Source of the DNA: an uncultured Erysipelotrichaceae bacterium
GTDB lineage: Bacteria; Bacillota_I; Bacilli_A; Erysipelotrichales; Erysipelotrichaceae
Reading direction: 5' to 3'
Assembly (NCBI GenBank): GCA_947167125.1
Contig: CAMVGT010000011.1
Span: 1 to 51,261, forward strand
Length of the DNA stretch: 51,261 bases
In this document: positions 17,013-25,436 of the stretch, in pieces
Layout of the letters: each line of letters starts with the position of its first letter
Position numbering within the stretch: the first letter of the stretch is position 1
Made by a program: the position numbers and the translations under genes
Notes under the pieces: generated by a model
What the model was told of the DNA's origin: nothing
Database searches by the model: none
The model's input: the letters and a program-made list of their open reading frames with translations, nothing else

Positions 17013-17741
17013 ATGCCAAAATCCAAGTTCGAACAGATTTACCGTATGATCCGCGACGAAATCGAAAGCGGCCAGATCAGCTATGGAGAATTCCTTCCGT
17101 CAGAAAATGAATATGCAGCCCGTTTTAATTGCACCAGAAACACAGTCAGGCGCGCCCTTTCCATTCTTTCCGGAGAAGGTTTTGTTCTGCCCCAGCACGG
17201 ACGCGGAGTTCAGGTGATCTGGCGTCCTGACGCAAACCGTTCAATTTTCACCATCGGCGGAATCGAAAGCTTTGCCGAAGCAACCGGAAGGAATCAGAAA
17301 AAGGTTGTCACCAGAGTCAACTCATTTAAAATCATCACTGCCGACGAAAAGCTCAGCATGAAAACAGGTTTTGATATCGGTTCTGAACTCTATTATATAG
17401 AGCGTGTCCGTGTGGTGGATAACCGGGCACTGATCTTCGATACCAACTACTTCCTGCGCTCTGAAACAGAAGGACTGACACCGGATATTGCGTCAAAGAG
17501 TATTTACCATTATCTGGAAGATGAGCTTCATATGACAATCACCACCAGCCGCAGACGGGTCACAGCTGAAAAAGCCCTGAAGAAAGACAGGGAGCTTCTG
17601 GATCTGGATTCCTATGATTTTGTGCTTGTGGTAACCGGTCAGGTTTTCAATTCAAAAGGAATTATGTTTGAGTATACCCAATCCAGACATCGTCCCGATC
17701 AGGTATGCTTTGTGGAATCAGCAGTCAGACAGAAGGTCTGA
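17013..17741 (+). CDS. treR: GntR-family trehalose operon regulator
   Basis: A 242-residue regulator. Residues 1-70 form a GntR winged helix (GEFLPSENEYAARFNCTRNTVRRAL), and a UTRA effector domain begins near residue 95. In TreR proteins this domain binds trehalose-6-phosphate and relieves repression. Its position divergent from treP-treC, with three identical palindromes between, supports this assignment. I chose the ATG at 17013 because GGAG lies nine bases upstream; an in-frame ATG at 16998 would add five residues. The SseB-like gene follows 24 bp downstream and is probably co-transcribed. Confidence 0.9.
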   Translation: MPKSKFEQIYRMIRDEIESGQISYGEFLPSENEYAARFNCTRNTVRRALSILSGEGFVLPQHGRGVQVIWRPDANRSIFTIGGIESFAEATGRNQKKVVTRVNSFKIITADEKLSMKTGFDIGSELYYIERVRVVDNRALIFDTNYFLRSETEGLTPDIASKSIYHYLEDELHMTITTSRRRVTAEKALKKDRELLDLDSYDFVLVVTGQVFNSKGIMFEYTQSRHRPDQVCFVESAVRQKV

Positions 17742-17765
17742 CATATTCAGAAAGGTTTATGTTTT

Positions 17766-18242
17766 ATGAAAGCAATCACACCGATGACAAATCTGAAAAA
17801 AGATATCATTCTTGACGGGCTTCTGACCAAAAGAAAAGCTCCTCTTTCCGCTGACGGCCTTCAGCAGACGCTTCAGGATCTGACATCCTATATTGCCAGA
17901 AACGGCATCTTCTATGCTGCTGTCTTTCCGAAGAAGGAAGTAAGAGGTATGAGTGAATTCACTGCCGCGGATATTGACAAAGCAGACATCATGCAGGCAG
18001 ATGACAATGAGCTGTATTTCCCGGTATTTTCCGATTATGAAAAACTGCGGAAATTCCGTCCCGAACCGAAAGAAAACGAAGTGTTCTGCATAGTTACAAA
18101 AGAAGACCTTCTTTCCTTCCTGCAGCTCAACGGCAAAATCGCCGCGTGTGTTCTGAATCCGATGGAAGATGATCTGCTCATGCACAGGGTATTGCTGCAG
18201 AATCTGATCACTGCTGGGAAGGATCTTAACAGTTCATATTAA
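17766..18242 (+). CDS. SseB N-terminal-domain-like protein
   Basis: A 158-residue soluble protein. The segment NELYFPVFSDYEKLRKF and the later LNGKIAACVLNPMEDDLLM match the pattern of the SseB N-terminal domain, found in many small Firmicutes proteins of unknown function. No catalytic motif, signal peptide or membrane helix is seen. It follows treR closely and ends at a weak terminator, so it may share the treR transcript. A link to trehalose metabolism is not otherwise supported. The start is supported by AAAGG ten bases upstream. Confidence 0.65.
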   Translation: MKAITPMTNLKKDIILDGLLTKRKAPLSADGLQQTLQDLTSYIARNGIFYAAVFPKKEVRGMSEFTAADIDKADIMQADDNELYFPVFSDYEKLRKFRPEPKENEVFCIVTKEDLLSFLQLNGKIAACVLNPMEDDLLMHRVLLQNLITAGKDLNSSY

Positions 18243-18255
18243 GAAGAATCACCAG

Positions 18256-18278
18256 CCGGACCGTAAAGGCCCGGTTTT
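18256..18278 (+). terminator. Terminator after the SseB-like gene
   Basis: Stem CCGGACC/GGCCCGG with one mismatch and a short TTTT tail. Confidence 0.6.
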
Positions 18279-18281
18279 CAA

Positions 18282-18307
18282 ATGTGCTGTGAACATGTGC
18301 TGTGAAC
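18282..18307. repeat. Perfect 13-bp tandem duplication
   Basis: ATGTGCTGTGAAC occurs twice head to tail between two convergent terminators. Confidence 0.9.
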
Positions 18308-18312
18308 CGGTT

Positions 18313-18348
18313 CAAAAAAAGGAAGCAGACTTCAATCAGACTGCTTCC
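18313..18348 (-). terminator. Terminator of the MATE gene
   Basis: Minus-strand stem GGAAGCAG/CTGCTTCC with extended inner pairing, followed by TTTTTTT. Confidence 0.9.
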
Positions 18349-18355
18349 CGCTGTT

Positions 18356-19723
18356 TCAGAACATTGCCTTTTCTTTCCAGCCGCCTCTGCGGTAGACAAG
18401 GAAGGTAATCAGAGCACCTGCTGACCAGCTGATCAGCATGGACACATACATCATTGCACAGTTGCCCTGCGGCAGTTCCGGTGTTTTGGACAGTGCCACA
18501 AGTCCATAAGCCAGAGGAACTCTCAGCAATACGGAAGAAATGATGGAGATCCACATCGGCGTCATCGTATCGCCGGCACCTCTCATGATACCGGAAAGGC
18601 ACTGTGTCACTTCCATCAGAATATAGCCGACGGCGATGATCCGCATCATGTTGTTGCTTAATGTAATCAGTTCCTGCGTGCTGGTGAAGATCGCCATCAG
18701 ATGTCTGCCGAACACGAGAATAATTGCTGTTAAAACAGCAGAAATTCCCATTGCGACAAGTGTTCCTTTTTTCGCGCCTTCCAGCACTCTGTCCATCTGC
18801 CTTGCACCGATATTCTGACCGGCATAAGTGGTCATCGCAGAACCGAAGGAGAATGCCGGCAGCATGACGAATCCGTCGATTCGCATAACAATGACGTTTG
18901 CGGCAATGAACATTTCGCCGAAGCTGTTTGTCAATGACTGCACAACGATCATGGACATCGAGAAGATTGCCTGGGTAATACCGGAAGGAAGGCCCAGACG
19001 GACCAGTCTGTTCACATAGAACTTTTCAGGAATCAGATATTCCTTCTTCATATCAAACAGTTCCGTCATTCTTGTCAGCTTTAACAATGACAGTGCAGCT
19101 GAGACAAACTGGGCAATAATTGTCGCCCAGGCAACACCGGCAACGCCCATCCTGAACCAGGCCACAAACACCAGGTCAAGAACAATATTGAGAACAGTTG
19201 CGACAAGAAGATAGATGAGTGCGGAAACAGAATCGCCGAGGCCTCGCAGTACACCGCTGAGGATGTTGTAAAGTCCGCCGCCTGCCATACCGATAAAGAT
19301 GATGACAAGATACTGATAGCACCAGTCCATAATGGATTCCGGTGTGTTCAGAAGTCTTAACAGAGGCTTTGTGATCAGCGGTCCGGCCGCCATGATGAAC
19401 AATGACGCGATCAGTGTCATGGTGATGCAGACACCGATTGTCTTGGAAAGCTCTTCCCTTTTTCTGGAACCGAAATACTGGGAAACCATGATCGAAGCAC
19501 CGGTCGCGATTCCCATGAACAGTACAAGCATCAGGTTCAGAATCGGTCCGGCACTGCCTACTGCGGCAAGGGCATTGTCCCCGACAAAGCGGCCGACGAT
19601 AATCGAGTCCGCTGTATTGTACAGCTGCTGGGCAACGTTTCCTATTAACATCGGGATGGTAAAGGCAATAATCACCTTGACCGGATCCCCTTTGGTCATA
19701 TCTACGGGTTTAAAAAGTTTCAT
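18356..19723 (-). CDS. MATE-family efflux transporter
   Basis: A 455-residue membrane protein with 12 hydrophobic helices in two halves. The N terminus (PMLIGNVAQQLYNTADSIIVG) and the following GSAGPI and QYFGSR segments are typical of the DinF/NorM-like MATE branch. Such carriers export cationic drugs or metabolites with a Na+ or H+ gradient; the substrate is unknown. The start has a GGAGG site seven bases upstream. The promoter just upstream has an extended -10 (TG, then TACAAT) and a GC-rich inverted repeat. No regulator gene of its own is adjacent. Confidence 0.93.
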   Translation of the reverse strand: MKLFKPVDMTKGDPVKVIIAFTIPMLIGNVAQQLYNTADSIIVGRFVGDNALAAVGSAGPILNLMLVLFMGIATGASIMVSQYFGSRKREELSKTIGVCITMTLIASLFIMAAGPLITKPLLRLLNTPESIMDWCYQYLVIIFIGMAGGGLYNILSGVLRGLGDSVSALIYLLVATVLNIVLDLVFVAWFRMGVAGVAWATIIAQFVSAALSLLKLTRMTELFDMKKEYLIPEKFYVNRLVRLGLPSGITQAIFSMSMIVVQSLTNSFGEMFIAANVIVMRIDGFVMLPAFSFGSAMTTYAGQNIGARQMDRVLEGAKKGTLVAMGISAVLTAIILVFGRHLMAIFTSTQELITLSNNMMRIIAVGYILMEVTQCLSGIMRGAGDTMTPMWISIISSVLLRVPLAYGLVALSKTPELPQGNCAMMYVSMLISWSAGALITFLVYRRGGWKEKAMF

Positions 19724-19746
19724 ACGCGTCCTCCAAAGCAGTCCCT

Positions 19747-19755
19747 ATTGTAACA
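19747..19755 (-). promoter_or_regulatory. Extended -10 promoter of the MATE gene
   Basis: Minus-strand TGTTACAAT, an extended -10 element with no good -35, about 24 bp before the start codon. Confidence 0.6.
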
Positions 19756-19782
19756 AAACTGCTTCAAATTGAAAGAGTCCTG

Positions 19783-19798
19783 CCCGCTTTTAAGCGGG
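19783..19798. repeat. Inverted repeat upstream of the MATE promoter
   Basis: CCCGC-TTTTAA-GCGGG just upstream of the expected -35 region. It is either a repressor/activator site or part of a tandem terminator after the flavin reductase gene. Confidence 0.45.
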
Positions 19799-19810
19799 TT
19801 TTGCCCGATT

Positions 19811-19833
19811 TAAAAGGGACTGCTGAGAGTCCC
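19811..19833 (-). terminator. Terminator of the flavin reductase gene
   Basis: Minus strand GGGACT-CTCAGC-AGTCCC followed by TTTTAAAT. Confidence 0.75.
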
Positions 19834-19854
19834 AATTCGAATCGATTGATTTCC

Positions 19855-20442
19855 TTATTTTTTGGCCATTGCTTCACGCATCATCGGTGTGCCGGCATTC
19901 CATGCCTGACCCGCTTTTTCACCGGTCAGATAATATCCGTTGCGGAACTGATCAAACATGATCGCGTTCAGCTTTGCCGGATCTACCTTGCCCTCTTCAT
20001 CGAGAACAGATTCATCTGCTTTGACATTGACAATTTTACCGACAATTCCGGATACATATTCATCTCTCAGATGTTCGAGAAGTTCACATTCCATAACAAC
20101 CGGGAATTCTTCAATAACCGGTGCATTTACTTTTTCACTGTGTACAGCATGCAGTCCGGTTCTTTCGAATTTATCAGCCATTGTGTTGCCTGTCGCAATA
20201 CCGAGGAAATCCGCTTCCGCCATATGCGCGCTGTCGGCGATTGAAACAGTGAAAGCTTTGCTGGAAAGAATGTTCAGCCATGTTTTCTTTCCTTCACCGA
20301 TAAAGAGGATGATTTTATCTTCATCGCAGATCTGTCCCCATGCCACATTCATGGCATTGACTTTTCCGTTTTCATCATACGCAGCGACAATCAGCACAGG
20401 CATCGGATAGACAGCCTGAACAAGTCCGAGATCTTTTTTCAT
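19855..20442 (-). CDS. Flavin reductase-like domain protein
   Basis: A 195-residue soluble protein of the flavin reductase / FMN-binding split-barrel type. Typical elements are the N-terminal PMPVLIVAAYDENGKVNAM and MNVAWGQICDEDK, then a central segment around NTMADKFERTGL. Proteins of this group bind FMN and reduce flavins, nitro compounds or quinones. The start at 20442 (AGGA upstream) fits homologues; a longer reading would run across the divergent regulator's promoter. It diverges from an HxlR-type regulator, an arrangement known for genes induced by quinone or electrophile stress. Confidence 0.85.
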   Translation of the reverse strand: MKKDLGLVQAVYPMPVLIVAAYDENGKVNAMNVAWGQICDEDKIILFIGEGKKTWLNILSSKAFTVSIADSAHMAEADFLGIATGNTMADKFERTGLHAVHSEKVNAPVIEEFPVVMECELLEHLRDEYVSGIVGKIVNVKADESVLDEEGKVDPAKLNAIMFDQFRNGYYLTGEKAGQAWNAGTPMMREAMAKK

Positions 20443-20502
20443 TCTGTTGAATTCCTTTCTTTTATCTGCAATCATAATAATTGAATTGCACCACAGAATA
20501 CC

Positions 20503-20527
20503 AGTACGTACATTCAAGTTAGGTACT
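20503..20527. promoter_or_regulatory. Candidate HxlR operator
   Basis: Inverted arms AGTAC (20503-20507) and GTACT (20523-20527) around 15 bp, in the divergent region between the flavin reductase and HxlR genes. The arms are short, so this is tentative. Confidence 0.4.
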
Positions 20528-20548
20528 TTACCAAGGGAGAGTGTAAAA

Positions 20549-20881
20549 ATGCAGAACTGTTCCATTCAGAATGCCAGACTCGAAGAGACCGGATTCAGCT
20601 ATACAATGTCTTTGATTCAGGGAAAATACAAGCTGTTCATCCTGTATGCCCTAAGTGAGTACGGGATTGTACGCTACAATGAACTGAAACGGTACCTGGA
20701 AGGTATTTCATTCAAAACCCTCAGCAAAAGTCTTCATGAGCTGGAGGCAGACGGATTAATCATCCGCAGGGAATATCCGCAGATTCCTCCCAAAGTCGAA
20801 TACAGTCTGAGTGAGGACGGAAAAACACTCATGCCGGTTCTGGATCAGCTTTGCGAATGGGGAGATATCCACAGAAAGTAA
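20549..20881 (+). CDS. HxlR-family transcriptional regulator
   Basis: A 110-residue winged-helix regulator. It shows the family pattern GKYKLFILYALSEYGIVRYNELKRY, GISFKTLSKSLHELEADGLI and PKVEYSLSEDG. A cysteine at residue 4 (MQNCSIQ) is close to the redox cysteine of the well-studied relative YodB, so thiol-based sensing of quinones or diamide is plausible but inferred. The ATG at 20549 has an AGGGAGAG site; the in-frame region before it is promoter. It is divergent from the flavin reductase gene, its likely target. Confidence 0.9.
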   Translation: MQNCSIQNARLEETGFSYTMSLIQGKYKLFILYALSEYGIVRYNELKRYLEGISFKTLSKSLHELEADGLIIRREYPQIPPKVEYSLSEDGKTLMPVLDQLCEWGDIHRK

Positions 20882-20942
20882 CAGCTGATCTGCACCAGCT
20901 CATCGTATGTGAATAACATAACTGCATTTCAATTTAAGTAAA

Positions 20943-20972
20943 TTCCGGAGTAAGACACTCCGGATTTTTCAA
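20943..20972 (+). terminator. Terminator of the HxlR gene
   Basis: TCCGGAGT-AAGAC-ACTCCGGA followed by TTTTT. Confidence 0.92.
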
Positions 20973-21054
20973 TCCTGAACCTTCTGAAATGCCATGCAGA
21001 TTAACCAATGCATGTCAAGATGTATGTGATGAAGTGTCCTCTTTTCAGGCTGAA

Positions 21055-21096
21055 GCCTTTCGTAACAGAAAAAGGGCCTTTCGTAACAGAAAACAG
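21055..21096. repeat. 21-bp direct repeat pair
   Basis: GCCTTTCGTAACAGAAAA at 21055-21072 recurs at 21076-21093, giving a 21-bp period. The surrounding spacer (20973-21374) is AT-rich and holds no recognisable gene; a 69-codon minus-strand frame across the repeat has no ribosome binding site. Confidence 0.85.
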
Positions 21097-21374
21097 TATA
21101 TTACCGGCAGAATATGATACTTTGAAAACAGGAATTCCTTTACTTTAACAGCCGGCAATCGAATAACTTTGAAGCAGAATGACATGTATTTTTCATAGAC
21201 ATGCATTTTCCGAAACCGCAGAACAGCTTTCATATACAGCACGTCCTGAAACAAGATATGTTTCTGTGCTGAATCGTTTATTGAAATGACCTGATCGGAC
21301 GTTCACAGTTTCTCTGCGCACAGAATTCATTTCAATCACAAGAATAGATTTTTCAAATTTACGGGAGGTAAAAA

Positions 21375-22205
21375 ATGTTCGGGATAATCAAAAATATGTT
21401 TGTGAATACAAATTCATCCGTTTCATGCAAATCTAAAAATCAAAGAAGCCAATATTTGCCGGTTATTGGTATTCTGACTGCTGTGCTGATTGGTATATCC
21501 CTTCCAGTCAATGCGGAAGAACCTGAGCCATTCTCAATTGATGATATTATTGGCGGTCAGGATGAAGAATGGGCAGCTGAAAATGACCGGATTAACAGAG
21601 CTAAAATCGAATGTGCTGAGTCAGAACGACTCCATGACAGTATTCAGACCACAGCCGGTTATGTATATCTGAATGTTCCGCTATATCATCAGGAAAGTGC
21701 ACATAACTGTGCACCAGCCAGTGCTCAGATGCTGCTGAAATATATTACAGGCATTAAGTATGATCAATGGGGTCTGGCATCCGCAATGTCTACTTCTCAA
21801 ACCGGAGGGACCTACATTGATAAACTTTGTACAGCAATTAACAGTTATCTGGCAGAAGCAGGAATCGACTTGTATTTCAGTGTCGGAGACACAGATACAT
21901 ATTCGATTGAGTATGCTTTCCAATACACTCTGAATCAGGGATATCCTGTCATTCCTTACGTTCAGATGTATGATCTGCCTTCAAGCAGTCCAATTAATGC
22001 AGTTCATGCGATTTGTGTCAAAGGGTATAACTATACATATCAGAATACTCAGGCATTGAATGCCGGAGGATGGAGCAGAGTTTTTTATTACAATGATCCT
22101 TATATTTATTCCTCTGCATATTACGGCAGCCGGTCCGCAACATGTGCGGTGATGGAAACTGCAGTAATGGACGTACTCGGTCAATATGGTTTTTATGTAT
22201 GGTGA
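21375..22205 (+). CDS. Secreted C39-like papain-fold cysteine peptidase
   Basis: A 276-residue protein. Residues 28-47 form a signal peptide (LPVIGILTAVLIGISLPVNA, cleavage after Ala47). The mature part carries a papain-like C39 family 2 fold: Cys112 (HNCAPASAQML), His211 (AVHAICVKGYN) and Asp241 (YYNDPY). Such proteins cleave peptides outside the cell or act in cell-wall-associated processing; the substrate is unknown. A strong GGGAGG site precedes the ATG. The gene looks AT-richer than its neighbours. A lipoprotein gene begins 4 bp after its stop codon, forming a two-gene secreted unit. Confidence 0.82.
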   Translation: MFGIIKNMFVNTNSSVSCKSKNQRSQYLPVIGILTAVLIGISLPVNAEEPEPFSIDDIIGGQDEEWAAENDRINRAKIECAESERLHDSIQTTAGYVYLNVPLYHQESAHNCAPASAQMLLKYITGIKYDQWGLASAMSTSQTGGTYIDKLCTAINSYLAEAGIDLYFSVGDTDTYSIEYAFQYTLNQGYPVIPYVQMYDLPSSSPINAVHAICVKGYNYTYQNTQALNAGGWSRVFYYNDPYIYSSAYYGSRSATCAVMETAVMDVLGQYGFYVW

Positions 22206-22209
22206 TATT

Positions 22210-23502
22210 ATGGCAAACTGCAAACGAATAATCCTTGCATTTGCACTTCTTCTGACATCTGCATGCAGTGCCCCTGAATCGCAAGCAGATCCGCAGCCGG
22301 ATGACCAGGAAACTGCAGTGCCCGCTTCACCGACTCCTGAAGTTAAGGAACCGAAGTATACATTCACTTATAAAGAAAGCTCCTTTGACGGCGAATTCGA
22401 TGCGATGTTCGCGGAGAATGGCAGAATTTACGGAATCGTCCGGGACAGTGCATATCTCAAGGCAATGGCAGGATTGATCTCCGTGGACGACATCCCTTAC
22501 CGCAATGTTCAGATGTCCAAGACCATGCAGTTCATCGAATGGAATCCGGAAGATGATACATTCAATGTTCTGGCAGATCTGTCTGAATATGATATTGCCG
22601 GCACAAACTGGGTGAGCGCAAACGGAAAGTATTACTTTGTCAGAATGGGGCTGAATGATGAACGGTATTTCAATACCGAATATGATCATGGCTGGTGTGC
22701 ACCGTACGATATCGTCTGCTATAAAGACGGTGAAATAACGGTTCTTGATGAATGCATCGGCATGACCGGAGGAACTGATGTGCCGAATGTCTATAAATAT
22801 AACGGCAAAATATACTATCTCGGTTCAGTTACAGAAGGCATTCACAGAACATACCAGCTGAAAAAGCTTGATCCTGCATCCGACACAATCGAAATACTGG
22901 ATACGATCGAATACGATGCGGAAAGTACGGAAGAAGACGTAATCGATGTACGGAAAGTATGCGGACTGGCGCATATGGTCGGAAATCTGTTCAGCTATGT
23001 TGAGCATTCGGATGACAGACAATCATCGATCATTCATGAATATGATGCGGATACAGGGGCTTTTAAGGAATACACCATTCCCCGATATGTCGAAGATGTC
23101 CTGAGTCTTGACCGTTATCTGTTTATGATCACAACACAATTCGACGATGAAAACCATACTTCCAGATATACAGTGGAAACATATCAGAAAGAAACCGGGA
23201 ACATTTCCGGGCTTCCGCCGGAAAGCTATCAGAAGTTTGCGGCGGATGGAGATGAGGCTGTCGTATATGATGTCCACAGTGTCACAAAGTCAAAGCCCTT
23301 CAGCCACTTCATTGACAACGGCGGACAGTTTGGCATGCTCAATGACCGCACATGGCTGGAAAATACAAAAGTGCCTGATTATTGGGAAAAATACAGATCC
23401 ACGGCACAATTGCTGATGGAAGACAATACAATTTACATTGTCATGGGAGGCACAGCCATCACTTCAACCGATTTGGTACTTGTAAAGGCAGAACAGAAGT
23501 AG
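22210..23502 (+). CDS. Putative lipoprotein of unknown function
   Basis: A 430-residue protein with a lipoprotein signal peptide (lipobox LTSAC, lipidated Cys19). A low-complexity acidic and proline-rich linker (about 20-55) joins a soluble domain. The repeated YxxxGKIYYLGS and KYYFVRMG-like strand patterns suggest a beta-propeller, as in many DUF5050-like extracytoplasmic proteins, but I do not recognise a family. I chose the ATG at 22210, giving a clean signal peptide; an upstream in-frame ATG overlaps the peptidase gene. It is translationally linked to the C39-like peptidase, hinting that the two act together at the cell surface. Confidence 0.72.
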   Translation: MANCKRIILAFALLLTSACSAPESQADPQPDDQETAVPASPTPEVKEPKYTFTYKESSFDGEFDAMFAENGRIYGIVRDSAYLKAMAGLISVDDIPYRNVQMSKTMQFIEWNPEDDTFNVLADLSEYDIAGTNWVSANGKYYFVRMGLNDERYFNTEYDHGWCAPYDIVCYKDGEITVLDECIGMTGGTDVPNVYKYNGKIYYLGSVTEGIHRTYQLKKLDPASDTIEILDTIEYDAESTEEDVIDVRKVCGLAHMVGNLFSYVEHSDDRQSSIIHEYDADTGAFKEYTIPRYVEDVLSLDRYLFMITTQFDDENHTSRYTVETYQKETGNISGLPPESYQKFAADGDEAVVYDVHSVTKSKPFSHFIDNGGQFGMLNDRTWLENTKVPDYWEKYRSTAQLLMEDNTIYIVMGGTAITSTDLVLVKAEQK

Positions 23503-23514
23503 AGACAAGCACAT

Positions 23515-23549
23515 AAAACAAAGAAGACGGTCTCCGTCTTCTTTGTTTT
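23515..23549. terminator. Bidirectional terminator
   Basis: AAAACAAAGAAGACGG-TCT-CCGTCTTCTTTGTTTT, a 16-bp perfect stem between convergent genes. The end of the esterase-like gene overlaps it. Confidence 0.93.
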
Positions 23550-24510
23550 ATTCATTGGGCTGTTTTGCAAAGAAGTTTGCTTTTGCGTACTTCAATGCTT
23601 CCTTTTCCAGCTTTGCGGCTTTCTTTCCAACCGAAGATGAAGGATTCAGCATATCGAAGGCATGATAGCAGCCTTCATAAACCTTATACATCACAGGAAT
23701 ATCACAGGCATACAGATTCTTCATATATGTGACTGTTTCATCTTTGAACGGATCCGCACTTCCGACAATCGAGAATGCCGGAGGAAGATCTGCATAATCC
23801 GTCTGTCTTGCCGGTGCGCAATAGAAGTCTGCCTCTTCTGCTTCTCCTTTATACATTTTCCATGCGGCGTCATTCTTCGCTGAATTCCAGACAGGAGATG
23901 TGTTGCCTGTATTGGATTCTGTCGGTCTGTCATCCATCATCGGATACAGCGGCATCTGGAAAGCAATATTGACTTCCGCGCAATCCCTTGCGTACATGCA
24001 CAATGCGGCAGCCAGTCCGCCGCCTGCGCTTTCTCCTCCGACAAAGATCTGATCCGTCCGGATGCCGAGCTGCTTATGGTTGACGATCATCCACTGCAAT
24101 GCGAGATAGCAGTCATCCAGGGCAGCCGGATAGGGAGCTTCCGTGCTTTTGCGGTAATCCGGCAGTACCATAACCATGGAATCATCCTCCAGGAAGCGGT
24201 CCGCAAAGACCGTGCACTGTTCCGGCAGTCCGATCGCATATCCGCCGCCATGCATCCACAGCATGCCGGCAGCGTTTTCGGGTTTTGCCCCGTGCTTTGT
24301 CACAACACAGATGCGCAGCACAGAGCCGTCATTGCGTTCGATAAAGACCTGGCGCATGGATGTTTTCAGACTGAGCCAGATTCCGGATGAACCGCGTGAA
24401 TAAAACCGGTCCATCGTTTTGAGCTTTTCCGGTGACATTTCCTTTCCGCCAAGCAGGTCCATGATTTTCCCTGCTGCTCTGAGGTCTATTCTGATTTTGT
24501 TTTCACTCAT
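23548..24510 (-). CDS. Alpha/beta hydrolase, hormone-sensitive-lipase type
   Basis: A 320-residue cytosolic esterase-like enzyme. The oxyanion motif HGGGYAIG, the nucleophile elbow GESAGGG, the acid region SADPFKDE and the His in GCYHAFDML together define the HSL family. These enzymes hydrolyse short acyl esters. The start overlaps the patatin-like gene by 8 bp, so the two are translationally coupled and may act on related lipid substrates. Confidence 0.9.
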   Translation of the reverse strand: MSENKIRIDLRAAGKIMDLLGGKEMSPEKLKTMDRFYSRGSSGIWLSLKTSMRQVFIERNDGSVLRICVVTKHGAKPENAAGMLWMHGGGYAIGLPEQCTVFADRFLEDDSMVMVLPDYRKSTEAPYPAALDDCYLALQWMIVNHKQLGIRTDQIFVGGESAGGGLAAALCMYARDCAEVNIAFQMPLYPMMDDRPTESNTGNTSPVWNSAKNDAAWKMYKGEAEEADFYCAPARQTDYADLPPAFSIVGSADPFKDETVTYMKNLYACDIPVMYKVYEGCYHAFDMLNPSSSVGKKAAKLEKEALKYAKANFFAKQPNE

Positions 24511-25366
24511 TTTCTTTCTCCCTGCCCAGGAATTTCTTCACTGCTTCCAGATGGCGCAGTCCTTCTTTTCTTCCCTGGTAATATGTCGCTTTCAATACTT
24601 CCGGATCATGTTCAATCCTGCCTGCCGGCAGAGGTCGCTGCGGGCAGATGACATATGTCATCCCCTGCTCTTCTCTTTCATGAATGTATTCCAGTGTTTC
24701 ATTATAGACAGTATGCCGTTTTTCAAGAGCTTCCATCACTGCCGGATATTTCTTCAGCAGAACCTTCATCACGCCGGCTGCCGCCTGCGGCTTTTTCCGG
24801 TAGGTTTCAGGTCTTGTCAGGATTACCACATTCTTATCATAACCCATTTCCTCAAAAGCTTTCAGAGGAACGGAGTCACTGATGCCGCCGTCAAGATATT
24901 CGCCATCACCGACCTTAACAGCTCTTGAAACAACCGGCATGGAAGCAGAAGCGCGCAGAAACTGCATGTTTTCCTCTTCCATATCATCCAGTTCTTTATA
25001 AACAGGCTTTCCTGTATGGACATCTGTGGCAACCGCATAGAATTTCATCGGATTGGAAACGTATGTTTCATAATCCACTTTATCCAGTTCTCTCGGAAGC
25101 GTGTCATAGCAGAACTTTCCTCCGTAAAGATCACCTGTAAAGATCAAAGACCATACAGAACAGTATCTTGGATCCTTTGCGTAATTGACATTGTATCTGA
25201 GCGCTCTGCCGGGCTGGCGGGATTTGTAGTTGCAGCCGAAAGCAGCCCCGGCTGATACACCGATCGCGCCGTCAAATTCAATTCCGTTTTCCATCATGAC
25301 ATCCAGCACACCGGCGGTAAACAATCCGCGCATGGCGCCGCCTTCCAGTACAAGTCCTGTTTTCAT
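24503..25366 (-). CDS. Patatin-like phospholipase
   Basis: A 287-residue serine hydrolase with a Ser/Asp dyad. The oxyanion loop GGAMRG, the nucleophile in GVSAGA and the catalytic Asp in DGGISDS are all present. It is of the RssA/YjjU-like bacterial type with no signal peptide, so it probably acts on the inner face of the membrane. First gene of a two-gene operon with the HSL-type esterase. It follows the terminator of the yitT operon. Confidence 0.9.
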   Translation of the reverse strand: MKTGLVLEGGAMRGLFTAGVLDVMMENGIEFDGAIGVSAGAAFGCNYKSRQPGRALRYNVNYAKDPRYCSVWSLIFTGDLYGGKFCYDTLPRELDKVDYETYVSNPMKFYAVATDVHTGKPVYKELDDMEEENMQFLRASASMPVVSRAVKVGDGEYLDGGISDSVPLKAFEEMGYDKNVVILTRPETYRKKPQAAAGVMKVLLKKYPAVMEALEKRHTVYNETLEYIHEREEQGMTYVICPQRPLPAGRIEHDPEVLKATYYQGRKEGLRHLEAVKKFLGREKENE

Positions 25367-25399
25367 ATGAATCCCTCCGTTTTTCTATCCTCTTAATAA

Positions 25400-25424
25400 T
25401 AAAACAAAACGGCCCGAAGCCGTC
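25400..25424 (-). terminator. Terminator of the GH2-hslO-dus-yitT operon
   Basis: Minus strand ACGGC-TTCGG-GCCGT followed by TTTGTTTTA. Confidence 0.85.
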
Positions 25425-25436
25425 TGTTTCTGCACC

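Noticed and set aside
21045-21254. 69-codon minus-strand frame ending in repeated LLRKA
   Set aside because: No ribosome binding site, and the repeated residues arise from the 21-bp DNA repeat. No conserved pattern.
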